A DNA stretch of 64,000 bases from Megaleporinus macrocephalus (lineage: Eukaryota > Chordata > Actinopteri > Characiformes > Anostomidae): the NCBI GenBank assembly GCA_021613375.1, contig CM038720.1, positions 13,981,962 through 14,045,961 of the forward strand. The letters are read 5' to 3'. The position numbers and the translations under genes were made by a program. The notes beneath the pieces were generated by a model that was not told where the DNA came from, did not search any database, and was given only the letters and a program-made list of their open reading frames with translations. Below are positions 1 to 17,497 of the stretch, piece by piece (the stretch's first letter is position 1; each line of letters starts with the position of its first letter).

Positions 1-603
1 CGGGGATACGTCCCTGTCTCTGTCCCTCTGCCTCTCCTCCCTCCCTCCGCTTCCTTCCCACCTTCTTTCAGCAAGTCGGCCCTGGGGCATTGGCCCAGTC
101 AAATTGATGGGTTTCCTGAATGGTCTGTCCCTGCCTCCAAACCTCAGCTGTCCAGACTCCTTTTTCCCTCCGAGACCGCCTCCGAGGCGCCGGGGTATCC
201 AGCCCTGCAGGGTGCGCTCTAGCTCAAAGTCCACAAACAGTTCGTGCTGGTCCAACACCATCTTGTTAGCGTCCCGCCACGCCTTCATCAGAGACCGTTC
301 CTCCTTGTACTCAATGAAGGCATATCCCTTCGAGAATCCTGTGATGACATCACGGACCAGTCGCAGTCTGCGGATGTCTCCGAATTTAGAGAACGCATTC
401 TTCAGGTCCTCTTCAGAAGTCTGCTTGTTCAGCCGTGCAACAAATAGTGTAAGCTGAGGGTCACCTGTTACTCCTTTGTTGGGCCGGTACTGAGCATTCA
501 TTGCCCTCCATATTGCTCGGTCATGAGGCTCCACATCAGTGCCATCAATGCTGCCAGCTTTCAGGGGATCATAGGTCTTTGCCAGAGGACTCCATTCACT
601 CAT
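1..603 (-). CDS. snrnp35: U11/U12 small nuclear ribonucleoprotein 35 kDa protein (partial, 3' end beyond window)
   Basis: This is the start of the 35-kDa protein of the U11/U12 di-snRNP, which acts in the nucleus in recognition of minor-class (U12-type) introns. Read on the minus strand, the ATG is at 603-601 and 201 codons stay open to base 1, where the window cuts the gene; human has 246 residues. The family N-terminus DPLKAGSIDGTD is at residues 12-23. An RRM follows, with RNP2 LFVARL at 53-58 and RNP1 KGYAFIEY at 92-99. Next comes GWIPRRLGGGLGGKKESGQL and the start of an Arg/Asp/Glu-rich tail. The ATG is preceded by a splice acceptor (TTTCTTTCAG, ending at base 607), so the 5' UTR is interrupted by an intron. 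The coding part shows no further intron, as in mammals. Identification is firm from the contiguous family motifs. Confidence 0.96.
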   Translation of the reverse strand, partial: MSEWSPLAKTYDPLKAGSIDGTDVEPHDRAIWRAMNAQYRPNKGVTGDPQLTLFVARLNKQTSEEDLKNAFSKFGDIRRLRLVRDVITGFSKGYAFIEYKEERSLMKAWRDANKMVLDQHELFVDFELERTLQGWIPRRLGGGLGGKKESGQLRFGGRDRPFRKPINLTGPMPQGRLAERRWEGSGGREERQRDRDRDVSP

Positions 604-766
604 TTTCTGAAAGAAATATAAAAACATTAGCAATCACATTAAAAGATCACTGAATGGCAGGTACAGAGCCTACAGTTCATAACTAGAGACCATCAGAGTA
701 AATACTGCAGTTGAGTAAAAATGTGAATTAATTTTAATACCATTTGTCCTATTAAGATATGGCACA

Positions 767-767
<1 letters not shown>

Positions 768-816
<49 letters not shown>
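768..816. repeat. (ATT)n microsatellite
   Basis: An uninterrupted run of about 16 ATT triplets lies in the proposed 5' UTR intron of snrnp35. On the minus strand it yields a meaningless poly-Asn reading frame. Confidence 0.97.
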
Positions 817-817
<1 letters not shown>

Positions 818-1606
818 AAATGAAGATCAGATCACAATTTAGAAGACGCTCATGGGTGGCAGATCCCCAGAACCAGAATTGGACATCCTCTGTGTATTCT
901 GACAAAACAGATCTATAGTGAATTATAACAACCTATAAGCTTTTAACAAGCCTGTATGGAAATTCTATAATATTTTTACAGTTCTTTAGTGTTTCTGTAC
1001 TACTATCTCATTATAATAATCAGATGCTTGCGTAGTGCCCTGTAGTAAATTATAGTACAACAAACTTGTACTTGTTTTTTTTGGTAACGCTTTACTGTAA
1101 GGTAAAGGTACTGTTCATAAAGCTGCAAGACAGCTACATAAATATTTATTCAAAAAATGAAATGAATAGAGAGAAAACGAATGAAGAGCTTCTCTCAGGT
1201 GGTCCCCTCGTGCCTAAGCTCCTCGCTATCTGGAAAGCAAAAGTTAGGGGTCTGGGTGACACTACGATACTGCTGTCTGCATTTTCAATCAGTTATTGCA
1301 TTTCTAACCATATAAAAGCAACTGCTGCAGCTCTCTGTAATACAGATCGAGCTGGATTTCAGAATTCTAGGTTTTATAAATGTGTAAATAGGCATTAGCA
1401 GCCTTGTAGGCTGCAGGATTAAATACCCAATACCGACCCAGAATTTACATGTCCGTGCACATCTATTTAAAAGACAGCGATAATCAACGTTTTAGAGGCT
1501 GCAAAGCAAGAAAATACCAACAGAAGCGCACTGAGCTAATTGTATTACTCTGCTGTAACCCGAATTTGTGAGCCGCTCGCTAACTGGAGTCACTTGATTG
1601 TCTTAC

Positions 1607-1690
1607 CTCTACGACTGCGGTAACACTAAAGTACAATAATACTGAACAATAGACTGTAAACGTCTGTTTAGCTGTTAGATAATCATATTT
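1607..1690 (-). other. snrnp35: Candidate non-coding first exon of snrnp35
   Basis: On the minus strand a good 5' splice site (GTAGAG|GTAAGA) ends an exon at 1607. It would splice over about 1 kb to the acceptor just before the snrnp35 ATG. The surrounding bases are richer in CpG than the flanks. The upstream (higher-coordinate) limit is a guess. No coding content is expected. Confidence 0.35.
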
Positions 1691-1805
1691 TCTTAAGATA
1701 AAAACAAAACATCCAAAAACTCAGATAGCCAGCGTGCACCACGCCAAAAGTTCCGTGTAGAAACATTAGCTGTATGACCGTTCCGGCTGTCGGTGAGCCC
1801 CTTTT

Positions 1806-2283
1806 CATTCCTATTTAGATTCCAGAGACGAACCGGTTTAACACAAATGAAGAAAAAACCTCCGTAAACAAATTCCACATTAGTCATATGTACATATTAA
1901 CCATTCATTAACTAATTGATGTCTAAAATCCTGTTTTAATTTTTTTCATGGCCCTACCGACTTTATAAAACAACTAATAAAAAAAACATTTTAAGGGTGA
2001 ATATCGTTTTATTCACTTTAATAAATGAAAGTATTTTCAAAGTTTATTACTTTTATTTTTTAAACAGAAAATTTGACAACAGTATTTTAGTGTTTAGTGT
2101 TTCCAGCCATTTACTTGAATACAACTTCAATTCTTTTCAAGAGAAAAACTGTTTTCAGTTTTAAATAAAAAAATAAAACAAATCTGCAGCCACATCTAAG
2201 ACGTTTAGTCTTAGAGCTCATTTTCCATTTTCAAGCAATCCCACATTGTGACGTCTGGAGTTTAGTTTTCAGAACAATAGGCT
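1806..2283. repeat. Intergenic copy of a local ~0.4 kb duplication
   Basis: This segment between snrnp35 and kmt5a is colinear with 3677-4089 inside the last kmt5a intron. Shared blocks include CTATTTAGATTCC, the stretch around ACCTCCGTAAACAAATTCC, and CAAGCAATCCCACAT...GTGACGTCTGGA, separated by small indels. It holds no gene. Just beyond it, at 2327-2331 and 2354-2358, two ATTGG boxes (CCAAT on the minus strand) could serve a minus-strand promoter. Confidence 0.85.
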
Positions 2284-2784
2284 GACCAGCCAAAGTCCCA
2301 CCTACCACACAGCCTAGTGTGCTCTGATTGGTCAGCTCAACCACTCTGATGTGATTGGTCAACCACCAGAGCAGGTACACTTTTACAGTTTTAGCTCTCT
2401 GTGTGTAGTGTAAGGGTGCACCAAGCTTACAGCCAATAAGGACTATGAGATGATGTCACTTTGTAACAGTAAAAGGGGTCTAGAATGAGGCAAAGTGGTT
2501 TCTGGGGGAGAGGGACTATTTACATGCACAAAAGCTACATAACACACAAAAGGAAAGCAAAAATCTGGAAAAGCATAACAGGACCTCTTTAAAACCACAA
2601 TAACAAAAGCAACATTTACATTTAAGGGATAAGAAAATAAACTGAAAATGTTTTTGGTTCTTAAAGAAACAATCAAAAGATATGGACGTTTTAAAATTGT
2701 CATGCATCACTGCACAAAAAGCATAAATGTTCAAGGCGACTTATGTTTATTAAAAAAAAAGAGCTCAGACAATGGGGCAAAAGT

Positions 2785-3424
2785 TTTCATAAAATCATTT
2801 TATTAAACAAAGCCTCTAACCCAGCATACAGAATCAACTGAATACTTTTAACTTGGGTCAATTTGATATTTGACACTCAACAAGAGGTACAGGTTTTTTC
2901 AAATCCATGAAATGACACGCTCAACATCATAAAACGATTAGATTCCAAATCAGGTCAAGGGACAGGGGTACCTTCCAGTTATCCCAAGTTTTTAAAACAT
3001 GGCTCTTCTAAGCTTCACTTTATTCCACAGAAAAGATTTTTTGTTTTCTTTTTTTCCCGGGGCATCATAAATAATTATTGCTAAGCCACTAACTACTATA
3101 CACTGGCTTAAGAAACCTTTTTTAATATATAAAAAATGCAGAAAGTTGGACTATAACTGCATGCTTTGGAAGCACTGTTCTACAAGTATATAAAATATAC
3201 AAAAAGAAATGTGTCAAAACTAGCATGTCATATAGCGGGATAAATATCTTTAAAAGTATCATGTAGGACATGTAGAATATGTACCGTAACCTAAATATGT
3301 TTAAGTCACTGTTTAACACACCCAAACAAGTACTACCCCCTAAACATTCTCAGTTTGCTAAGGCAAGAATTACATTTAAAAACTGTATTTAAGAAACAGG
3401 GTGTAAGTAGTTCCCTTCTCGGAA
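2785..3424 (-). other. kmt5a: kmt5a 3' untranslated region
   Basis: AT-rich sequence follows the kmt5a stop codon (3427-3425) on the minus strand. A canonical AATAAA (plus-strand TTTATT at 2799-2804) puts the probable cleavage site near 2785. The exact end is inferred. Confidence 0.75.
2799..2804 (-). terminator. kmt5a: Polyadenylation signal AATAAA of kmt5a
   Basis: Canonical hexamer on the minus strand about 620 bases past the stop codon, in AT-rich sequence. No better candidate lies between it and the stop. Confidence 0.6.
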
Positions 3425-10907
<7,483 letters not shown>

Positions 10908-11275
10908 TTCAGTCTCCTTTATTCGTACTGTTTTCGGCGATGTTGTGAGCTTTGGCTTTAGCGAGCTAGCAGATCCCTATTTTATCTCCACTCTTCGCGT
11001 TTTCCAGGCGGTGCAGGTTGAAGACATTCCACTGCTGCAGACGACAGACTGACTATCTGGCGCTAAGAAAGATAAAGTTTTCGCTCTTTCATTTACTGCA
11101 CCTCGCCCGAGCTAGTTTTTACAGTTTCACGCCGCCATGTCTCCACTTTTAACTCATTCACGGGAGGAAGCCATGTGAGCGTTTAAAGGGCCAATAATAT
11201 TCCGCAGAAGTCCGCCACAGGGGGCGCTGCTGAGAATATTATTACAGAGGTAGAGGACAAACTGTGCTTCTGCTC

Positions 11276-11670
11276 TTAAAGGGAAACGCCACCCATTTTT
11301 CAAATAAATCCTACATAAGATGTTAGCTAAGATGTAAACAAAGTCATTTAGAGTGGCTTGAGGTGAAATGCTTCTCTAGAGAATCCTGCTGCATGAGAAT
11401 TGTTCACAGTAGTAAGTGGTAAGTGGAACCAGATGCCTGAAGAATCCTAATGTCTTGCTCAAGGAAAGTTATTGTAAATAACTTGGTTGTAAATATGTCA
11501 TTGTGTTATGACAGTTTGTAAAAAGGTTTTGGCAAAAAAACCCCAAACATTTATTTTATGATTTAATTCATGAGAGCTACATGTGTCAAACCACTCTGAA
11601 TGACTCTTTTCATAAAGATAGAATCAGTCAGAAATGTTGAAAAAATTGGTGGATCTTCCCTTTGTAGACT
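11276..11670. repeat. Interspersed repeat, possibly TTAA-type DNA transposon fragment
   Basis: Starts with TTAAAGGGAAACGCCACC and contains AAGATGTAAACAAAGTCATTTAGAG and TCTAGAGAA, blocks that recur at 31920-32440. The TTAA start suggests a piggyBac- or Kolobok-type origin, but no matching right end was found. Confidence 0.5.
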
Positions 11671-13585
11671 GTTTGTGTTGAACCTATAATTTTGTCAGGC
11701 GTCAACCTCTGGAGACACTAATCCTTTTTACATCCACACCTTCCAAACTGTAGTTTTGTACATTTTCCCAATTTGTAGAAGAGTTTATCCAGTTTAGACA
11801 AACATTATTTTTTCATTTTTTATTGCATCTTTCATTTAACCAGGTCAGTCATTAAAAACAAGTTCTTATTTATAGTGACAGACTGGCAGGCAAGAGAGTC
11901 ACAAGAAGAAGAGGGAATAAAAGGTCAATAAGGATTTCCAAAAGAAAACCAAGCCTGCCCTTGACTTTTGATTGTAACTTGTCAATATGTATACACTGTA
12001 ACCTGTTCCAGGGTGGCTCCCTCATTAATGGTGAATTTACACTTTTCCATCCAAATCACATGTTTGAAGACAATCTTAGAGATGTAAATGGCTTTTAAAC
12101 TTGGAAGGAGTTGATGTCACAGATTCAACCGGGAACAAATTTAGCCAGTGGCACAGTATAGTGTCGTCAGCCTATAAATAAATAAAAAGTATTACTAGCA
12201 GTGAGGTAAACATGTTGAACATATAGAGAGAACAATATATGGCCTAGTATTTACCCTTAGCACTGACCTGTAGTACCTAAATGTGACCTTAGAGAGAGAT
12301 CATTTTAAAACCAAGCAAAAGAATGATCTGGAATATTCTTAAGAAAGTATATTTCAAAGCAGAATAAACTTCATTTAAAACCTTTAAAACACCTATAACA
12401 AAACCATAACCTGGTAGAAAGCCTGACTTTATCCCAATAATATAATTGTTATTTAGATAACCATTTAGCTGTTTATTAACAAACGTATACATAGAAATGC
12501 AAGGTAAGATGGAAATCCGTATGTAACAGTTGGGTTAGTTTGGTCACCACTCTCAAAAGGAGATCACACAATGACAGTCTGTTGATATTTAGGATGCGTA
12601 AATGGATAAATGAAAAAGATTAACCATTTGGGGACTAAAGTGGGTGAAAGCTTTAGTCATCCAATGTCCATCAGTAATCAGAATCTGATCAGTTTTAGAG
12701 ATACAGGCACAGACGAGGTTTTAGTTTTGTTATTTTTCAAAACTGTATAGGATCAGAACCACAACGTTCAAACTGTTTGCTACAGTTATTAGCCTTGTAT
12801 TGACATACTAAGTGGCTCTGTTTTGAATCTGATGAAAGGTTTATCTAAAGAGGACCCTGATGAACGCACTTTATGCCAGACAGCATTCTTCTGTTGTAAA
12901 AATGATGAGACAACTAAGGGCTATTTCTGTTTTTCTGAAATATGGTTGACTGTTGTGTTGTCCCAAGTCCCAAGGTCCTTGTAAACAGCAATGAATCTAA
13001 GCCTCTGCTGCACGCGTAAGCAAGCACACTGAAAATGGAACTCAGTACCTGATATTATAGGAATGAAAAGACAGCAGAAGGCAGCAGATTGAGGAGCATT
13101 AGTAGCCATGATATGTCTTTACTAATTTATATGATATATTCCTTTGATAATCATACTAGTTACTCCACACAGCATCAGAAATATATATATTTAACTTTAT
13201 TTGACAGCTAAACAGCTCCATCACACAGTTAAATGCAAAAACAGGCACAATTAGAGCAAGACTGAGAAGGAGACCAAGTGAGGATGCGTTTTGCATGGAG
13301 CTAACAATAAATATTATCATTAATGTTATTATCATTGTTTTCATTATTACATTTCATTACTTTACGACAGCAGAGTGTTTTCACAGTTTTAAGTACAAAT
13401 GGCAGACAGCATGGCCTGTTACATTAGCTTTGGCAGAGAACATAAATATAATTTTAAATTATTAATGAATTAATTTAATCTAATTCAACATACATTTATT
13501 CTATAGTGACATGCAGAAAATACTGCCACAAAAGAAAGTCGCTGTCTAAGACACCTATAGAGATGTGTATGCTATGTAGCCAATG
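11671..13585. other. Intergenic DNA between kmt5a and sbno1, no gene seen
   Basis: AT-rich. A block near 11835-11910 (TTTAACCAGGTCAGTC onward) resembles a motif common in fish repeats. No coding exon, RNA gene or promoter was recognised. Confidence 0.5.
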
Positions 13586-13589
13586 CCAC

Positions 13590-14140
13590 CTGAATTGTAG
13601 ATGACCTCTACCAATTATCTCCTGGATTCTTTGCCTTCTTGTCATCTGGCAGAAAGTTCCAGAGTATCCGCACCTCCACACTCCATAAAACCTTCTTCCC
13701 CAAATTGGTCAGATTACTAAACAGACTGATGCCGTCTAGTATACACCTGGACTAACCTAGACCCTCTCCAACACCCACCATAAACTGATCATGGTTCTGC
13801 CTTTTAAATTCCTAACCACTTGTATCTGCTATGAGACTTAACCTTCCGTACAGTTTACAGCTAACAATGTTTGCACAAGTTCTTTGATCACTGCTATGCT
13901 GCTAAATACCCATTCTGCATTTTGATATATTGCTTGTTGTCCTGTCTTGTGGATTTAGTTCCTTGTGTATTTATGTCCTATGTAATTACTGACTGTCTTG
14001 TATTTGCACACTGTGTAGTCCTATAAAACATGCTGTGGGTGTGTGTTGCATTATAAAGCCTAAAGAACAACATTTTGTTCCAATGTATACAAGCTGTATT
14101 GAGGAATGACAATAAAAACCTCTAATTTGACTTGATGATT
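13590..14140 (+). mobile_element. 3' end of a degenerate LINE-type retrotransposon
   Basis: Near 13660-13725 a broken frame reads RTSTLHKTFFPKLVRLLN, like the end of many LINE reverse-transcriptase proteins. It is followed by a pyrimidine-rich 3' UTR and then AATAAAAACCTCTAATTTGACTTGATGA, a typical fish LINE tail. The family was not determined. Confidence 0.6.
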
Positions 14141-14214
14141 TCCACACTTTTATTGATATGCTCTTTTGATAACAAATGTTTACATGGAAAGTAGGTTTTT
14201 TGCCTTTGAGACCT

Positions 14215-14540
14215 CCAACATACACCTGGACCCTTCCTTTATCTAGACCCCTCCAACACTTACCTGCACATCTGCACTTTAACTTTTAATCTGCCACGAG
14301 ACTTAACCCTCTGTACAGTTGACAATTTTTACACTAGTTCCTTAATCACTACTATGCCACTAAATGCTAATTCTCCCATCTGTACATGTTGTGTTGTTGT
14401 CCTGTTCTGTGTACTTATGTTCTGTATTTTTATTGTCTGGTGTATTTACTGCATGTTCTGTACTTGTTTCACACTGTTATGTATCTGTAGTCCTGCATAA
14501 TGTGCTGCATAAAGGTCTGATCCACAACAGTATGATGTTT
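14215..14540 (+). mobile_element. Second copy of the same LINE 3' UTR
   Basis: Colinear with about 13736-14035: TACACCTGGAC, CCAACAC, GAGACTTAACC, GTACAGTT and ATCACTRCTATGC occur in the same order. It lacks the protein-coding end. Confidence 0.6.
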
Positions 14541-15780
14541 GGATTTAATATAAAATTCAGTTTCTAAAAATATGTAATCCTGTAATTCTCCAATTCTGAA
14601 ACACTTCTTTATTTGCATTTAAATGTTGATATCACAGGTATGGGATATGAATACAACTGGAATTTGACCCAAATATATAATTCACTGTTGTATTAATAGG
14701 GTTATATAATACTAATTAAATATTTATGCTTAATATGTGAACATATAGCCAAAAATCCATTGCCAGAGAAACAGTGCCTGTAGTTGTGGAAATTTAATTT
14801 TATTTGGATGGAATTTAACTTTTTAAGTAACATTTGAATTATCTTCTTCTGCAATTCGAGGAGGAGTGCTTGAATGTGCTGCGGCAAAAAACAAATTAAC
14901 TTGAAATGGGTGTGCAAGTATATATAATAGTTATATAGAATGTAGTTTTAAAAAAGTATATAGAATAGTTAAAAGGTGTTTCTCAGAGATGACACAGCTG
15001 GTCACATTTTCAACAAATTATACCACAAATTATACTATTATACCACAAATTATACCACAAATTATACTATTGAGCTAGACCAAAGATGCTAAAGCTCTGG
15101 TTTGCTCCGGCCCAGTCTAACCTCTGAGCTGCTGAATGTGAGTCAGCACATGCTGGTGAACATTAAAAGATTATATATAATATTATTATAAAAAATATTT
15201 GTATTATATATACATATCTAAATGTCAGTCAAAACCGAAAGTCAATAGAACCTGGATGTTATTTTGAAGAATTTCTATTAATCATAGAATTTTTAAACAA
15301 TGTAAACGGGGGTTGTGGCATTGAAAACATGTCAAAACAAACAAACAAACAAATAAACAAACAAATAAATACATATCAACAAAATTAAGCTACATGTTTT
15401 TCTTTGGACAGCGATTACTGTCTACTAAGGTTACTGTTCGGTACACTCAAAGATTCAGAGAAATCTGTAAGACTACTGGCTTGGCTACTGTACTAGAGGG
15501 GTCACTCTGTGCATGCTAATAAGAGATATTGCGACAAGCTCTGTTAAGCTAAGTTAGATTCAGGGTCAGCGCAAAAGCGCAGGTCATTAAACCGCAGTAA
15601 CTGTTGACAGCACTTAGACTGAGGCTGTACAGACTTATCCAGACCCAGTGAGACAGTGAGGTTGCTCTGTTTGGTAGGACTGCACAATTTATAATATTCA
15701 GTAATCGTTCAACTTTATTTGTTGCCTCGCGCCGTCAGACCGATGAACTTGATTGTGAGCAGAGGTCAATGGCCCTCTGT
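14541..15780. other. Intergenic DNA upstream of sbno1, simple repeats only
   Basis: AT-rich. It contains a short tandem array of ACAAATTATACC-type units at about 15010-15070 and an (AAAC)n tract at 15337-15372. No gene was seen. Confidence 0.55.
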
Positions 15781-15878
15781 TAGACCTCACCAACATGGCG
15801 AACGCGCGGGCACCCACCGTGTCACAGGAGGAAACCGCCACAGGAACGTCATTTCCTCGGGGTTTGCGAAGAAAGGGG

Positions 15879-15888
15879 TCACGTGACA
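15879..15888. promoter_or_regulatory. Palindromic E-box GTCACGTGAC (CLEAR/USF type), copy 1
   Basis: Perfect 10-base palindrome equal to the consensus bound by TFEB/TFE3/MITF and USF factors. It lies in the CpG-rich promoter of sbno1. Confidence 0.6.
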
Positions 15889-16091
15889 CGGGCTTAGCTC
15901 TCTGCTTCTCTGACTACTTTATATATATTTTTGTCGCGAACCGCCGTTAATATGGCGAACGCGGCGAAGCTGCTGACTGCTTTCAGCGACTTCTCCCCGG
16001 ACGAGCTTTTTAAACGGCCTCGGCGGCGCTTGGCTGAGAGAATTTCGGCGGTGAAAACAAACGCTCTCCGCGCTGGCTGAGGAAAAAAAAT

Positions 16092-16101
16092 GTCACGTGA
16101 C
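16092..16101. promoter_or_regulatory. Palindromic E-box GTCACGTGAC (CLEAR/USF type), copy 2
   Basis: Second identical palindrome, 213 bases after the first and about 30 bases before the YY1-like AAGATGG. Occupancy cannot be judged from sequence. Confidence 0.6.
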
Positions 16102-17497
16102 CTGCACGCGATCCAGGCCGTTCGGTAAAGATGGCCGCGGCTGGTTAGAAAACAAGCGGAGAGAAGAGCGACCTCCTCCTGACGGTCGCGGTGCTGAGAG
16201 GGCGTAAATACGCGAAGTAAGCCCACTTTTTAAGCATGGTTTAAGTACGAAAACATCGCCTGTTCTCGTCTTCGTCTGATTTGTGACAATTTTAGCTTGT
16301 TGTTTGGACATTTCCGTCGTTTTTTGTTATCTCCCGCTTCGCTCGCCGACTCGCTCGTTTGGCCGTTGCGTGGGTGACGGAGCACGAGAGGAGGATTCTG
16401 CTAAACCAGTTAGCGACACACGGCTGCTCGCGTAGTGGGGCTGTTAGTGGACGGACCAAGTCGAATATGAATGTCTAAGATGTAAATATGTAATAATTTT
16501 GTTTGCCGTTCAAATGCTTGACTGCTTTAAAACGACAACAGCTGTTGTTTTTTTGAAGTTTCAGAGCTGGAGGTCGTGAGTCAGACTGTCGTTAGCGTGT
16601 TAGCGAACCAAACTTACGTTAGCGAAACATGTTCACAAGCCCCGTTCGTTACGGCGCAGTTTTACAAGCAAGGTGGTTGTTTTTCTTGTGAGGACTGGTA
16701 GACCAACATCATTTGTAAAGGCTTCTATTTTATGTGAGACTACGCTTTTCAGGGCAAAAACACGATTAACCCGGCGGGGTAGCGGCAAATAATAACGTTC
16801 CCAGTAAAATGAAAGTGACGGCTGTTTGTGTTGGGTAGCTAGGTAGCTAGCTAACACCTATCCAGTCAGTAGTGTCGTGCTTAGTTGCGTACCACGCAGT
16901 GTTATTTTTGTTGTGTTGTTTTTTATATCTCAGGAAAGACCGCAACGAAAAAAAATACGTTTTTGTTTGTTTGCGTTATTGTATTTTTAATGTACACCAG
17001 TCAGTAGCCGGTTGTCGTTTTCGGTTTGCCAAAGACAGCAACGTCAGAACGGGAAGTAGTACTTAGCTAAGCTAGCTGGACTAGTTTTGCCAACACGTGT
17101 AGTGATTCGTGTTGTGATGAAGCACAAGCTAACAACATTCGCCTTAGTGTTTCTTTCTTTTGTTTATTTCACAGTTACATTAAGTTGCTGTGCCTTTTGA
17201 ATCATGAAAGTAGGTTTTGAGTGACTAGTAATATTTCAGTCCATGAAAACAAAAGCGTTGTGCAGTTGCAGGTACTATGTGGAACCTGACTTGTGACTTC
17301 GACGTGTTTAACCTTATACTGTTTTTGCCGTTATTCTAACTTTCTCCTTCGTGTCTGATCGATATATGTGGAAACTTAAGTTGTAGCTTTCTGTGTTTTG
17401 TACAAAGTAAGCATGCTGAAAAGGTCGACGAGGGGCTGTGTTTGCATGTTGTATATTTTGTAATCTTCAGTGTTGTTTAACGTTGTGCTTGTAGACG

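Larger units (their letters stand above)
15781..16216 (+). promoter_or_regulatory. sbno1: sbno1 promoter and non-coding first exon
   Basis: CpG-rich sequence ending at a donor CGCGAA|GTAAGC, exon end 16216, which would splice to the acceptor at 17494 just before the start codon. Two exact GTCACGTGAC palindromes (15879-15888 and 16092-16101) and two exact ATGGCGAACGCG motifs (15794 and 15952) form a repeated pair. A YY1-like AAGATGGCCGC lies at about 16128. A five-codon uORF (ATGGCCGCGGCTGGTTAG) falls in the exon. The start site is inferred. Confidence 0.65.

Noticed and set aside
104..457. Plus-strand 117-codon open frame at the window start
   Set aside because: It is antisense to the well-supported snrnp35 coding sequence and has no family similarity.
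693..905. Minus-strand frame with a long Asn run
   Set aside because: Translation of the (ATT)n microsatellite; no gene.
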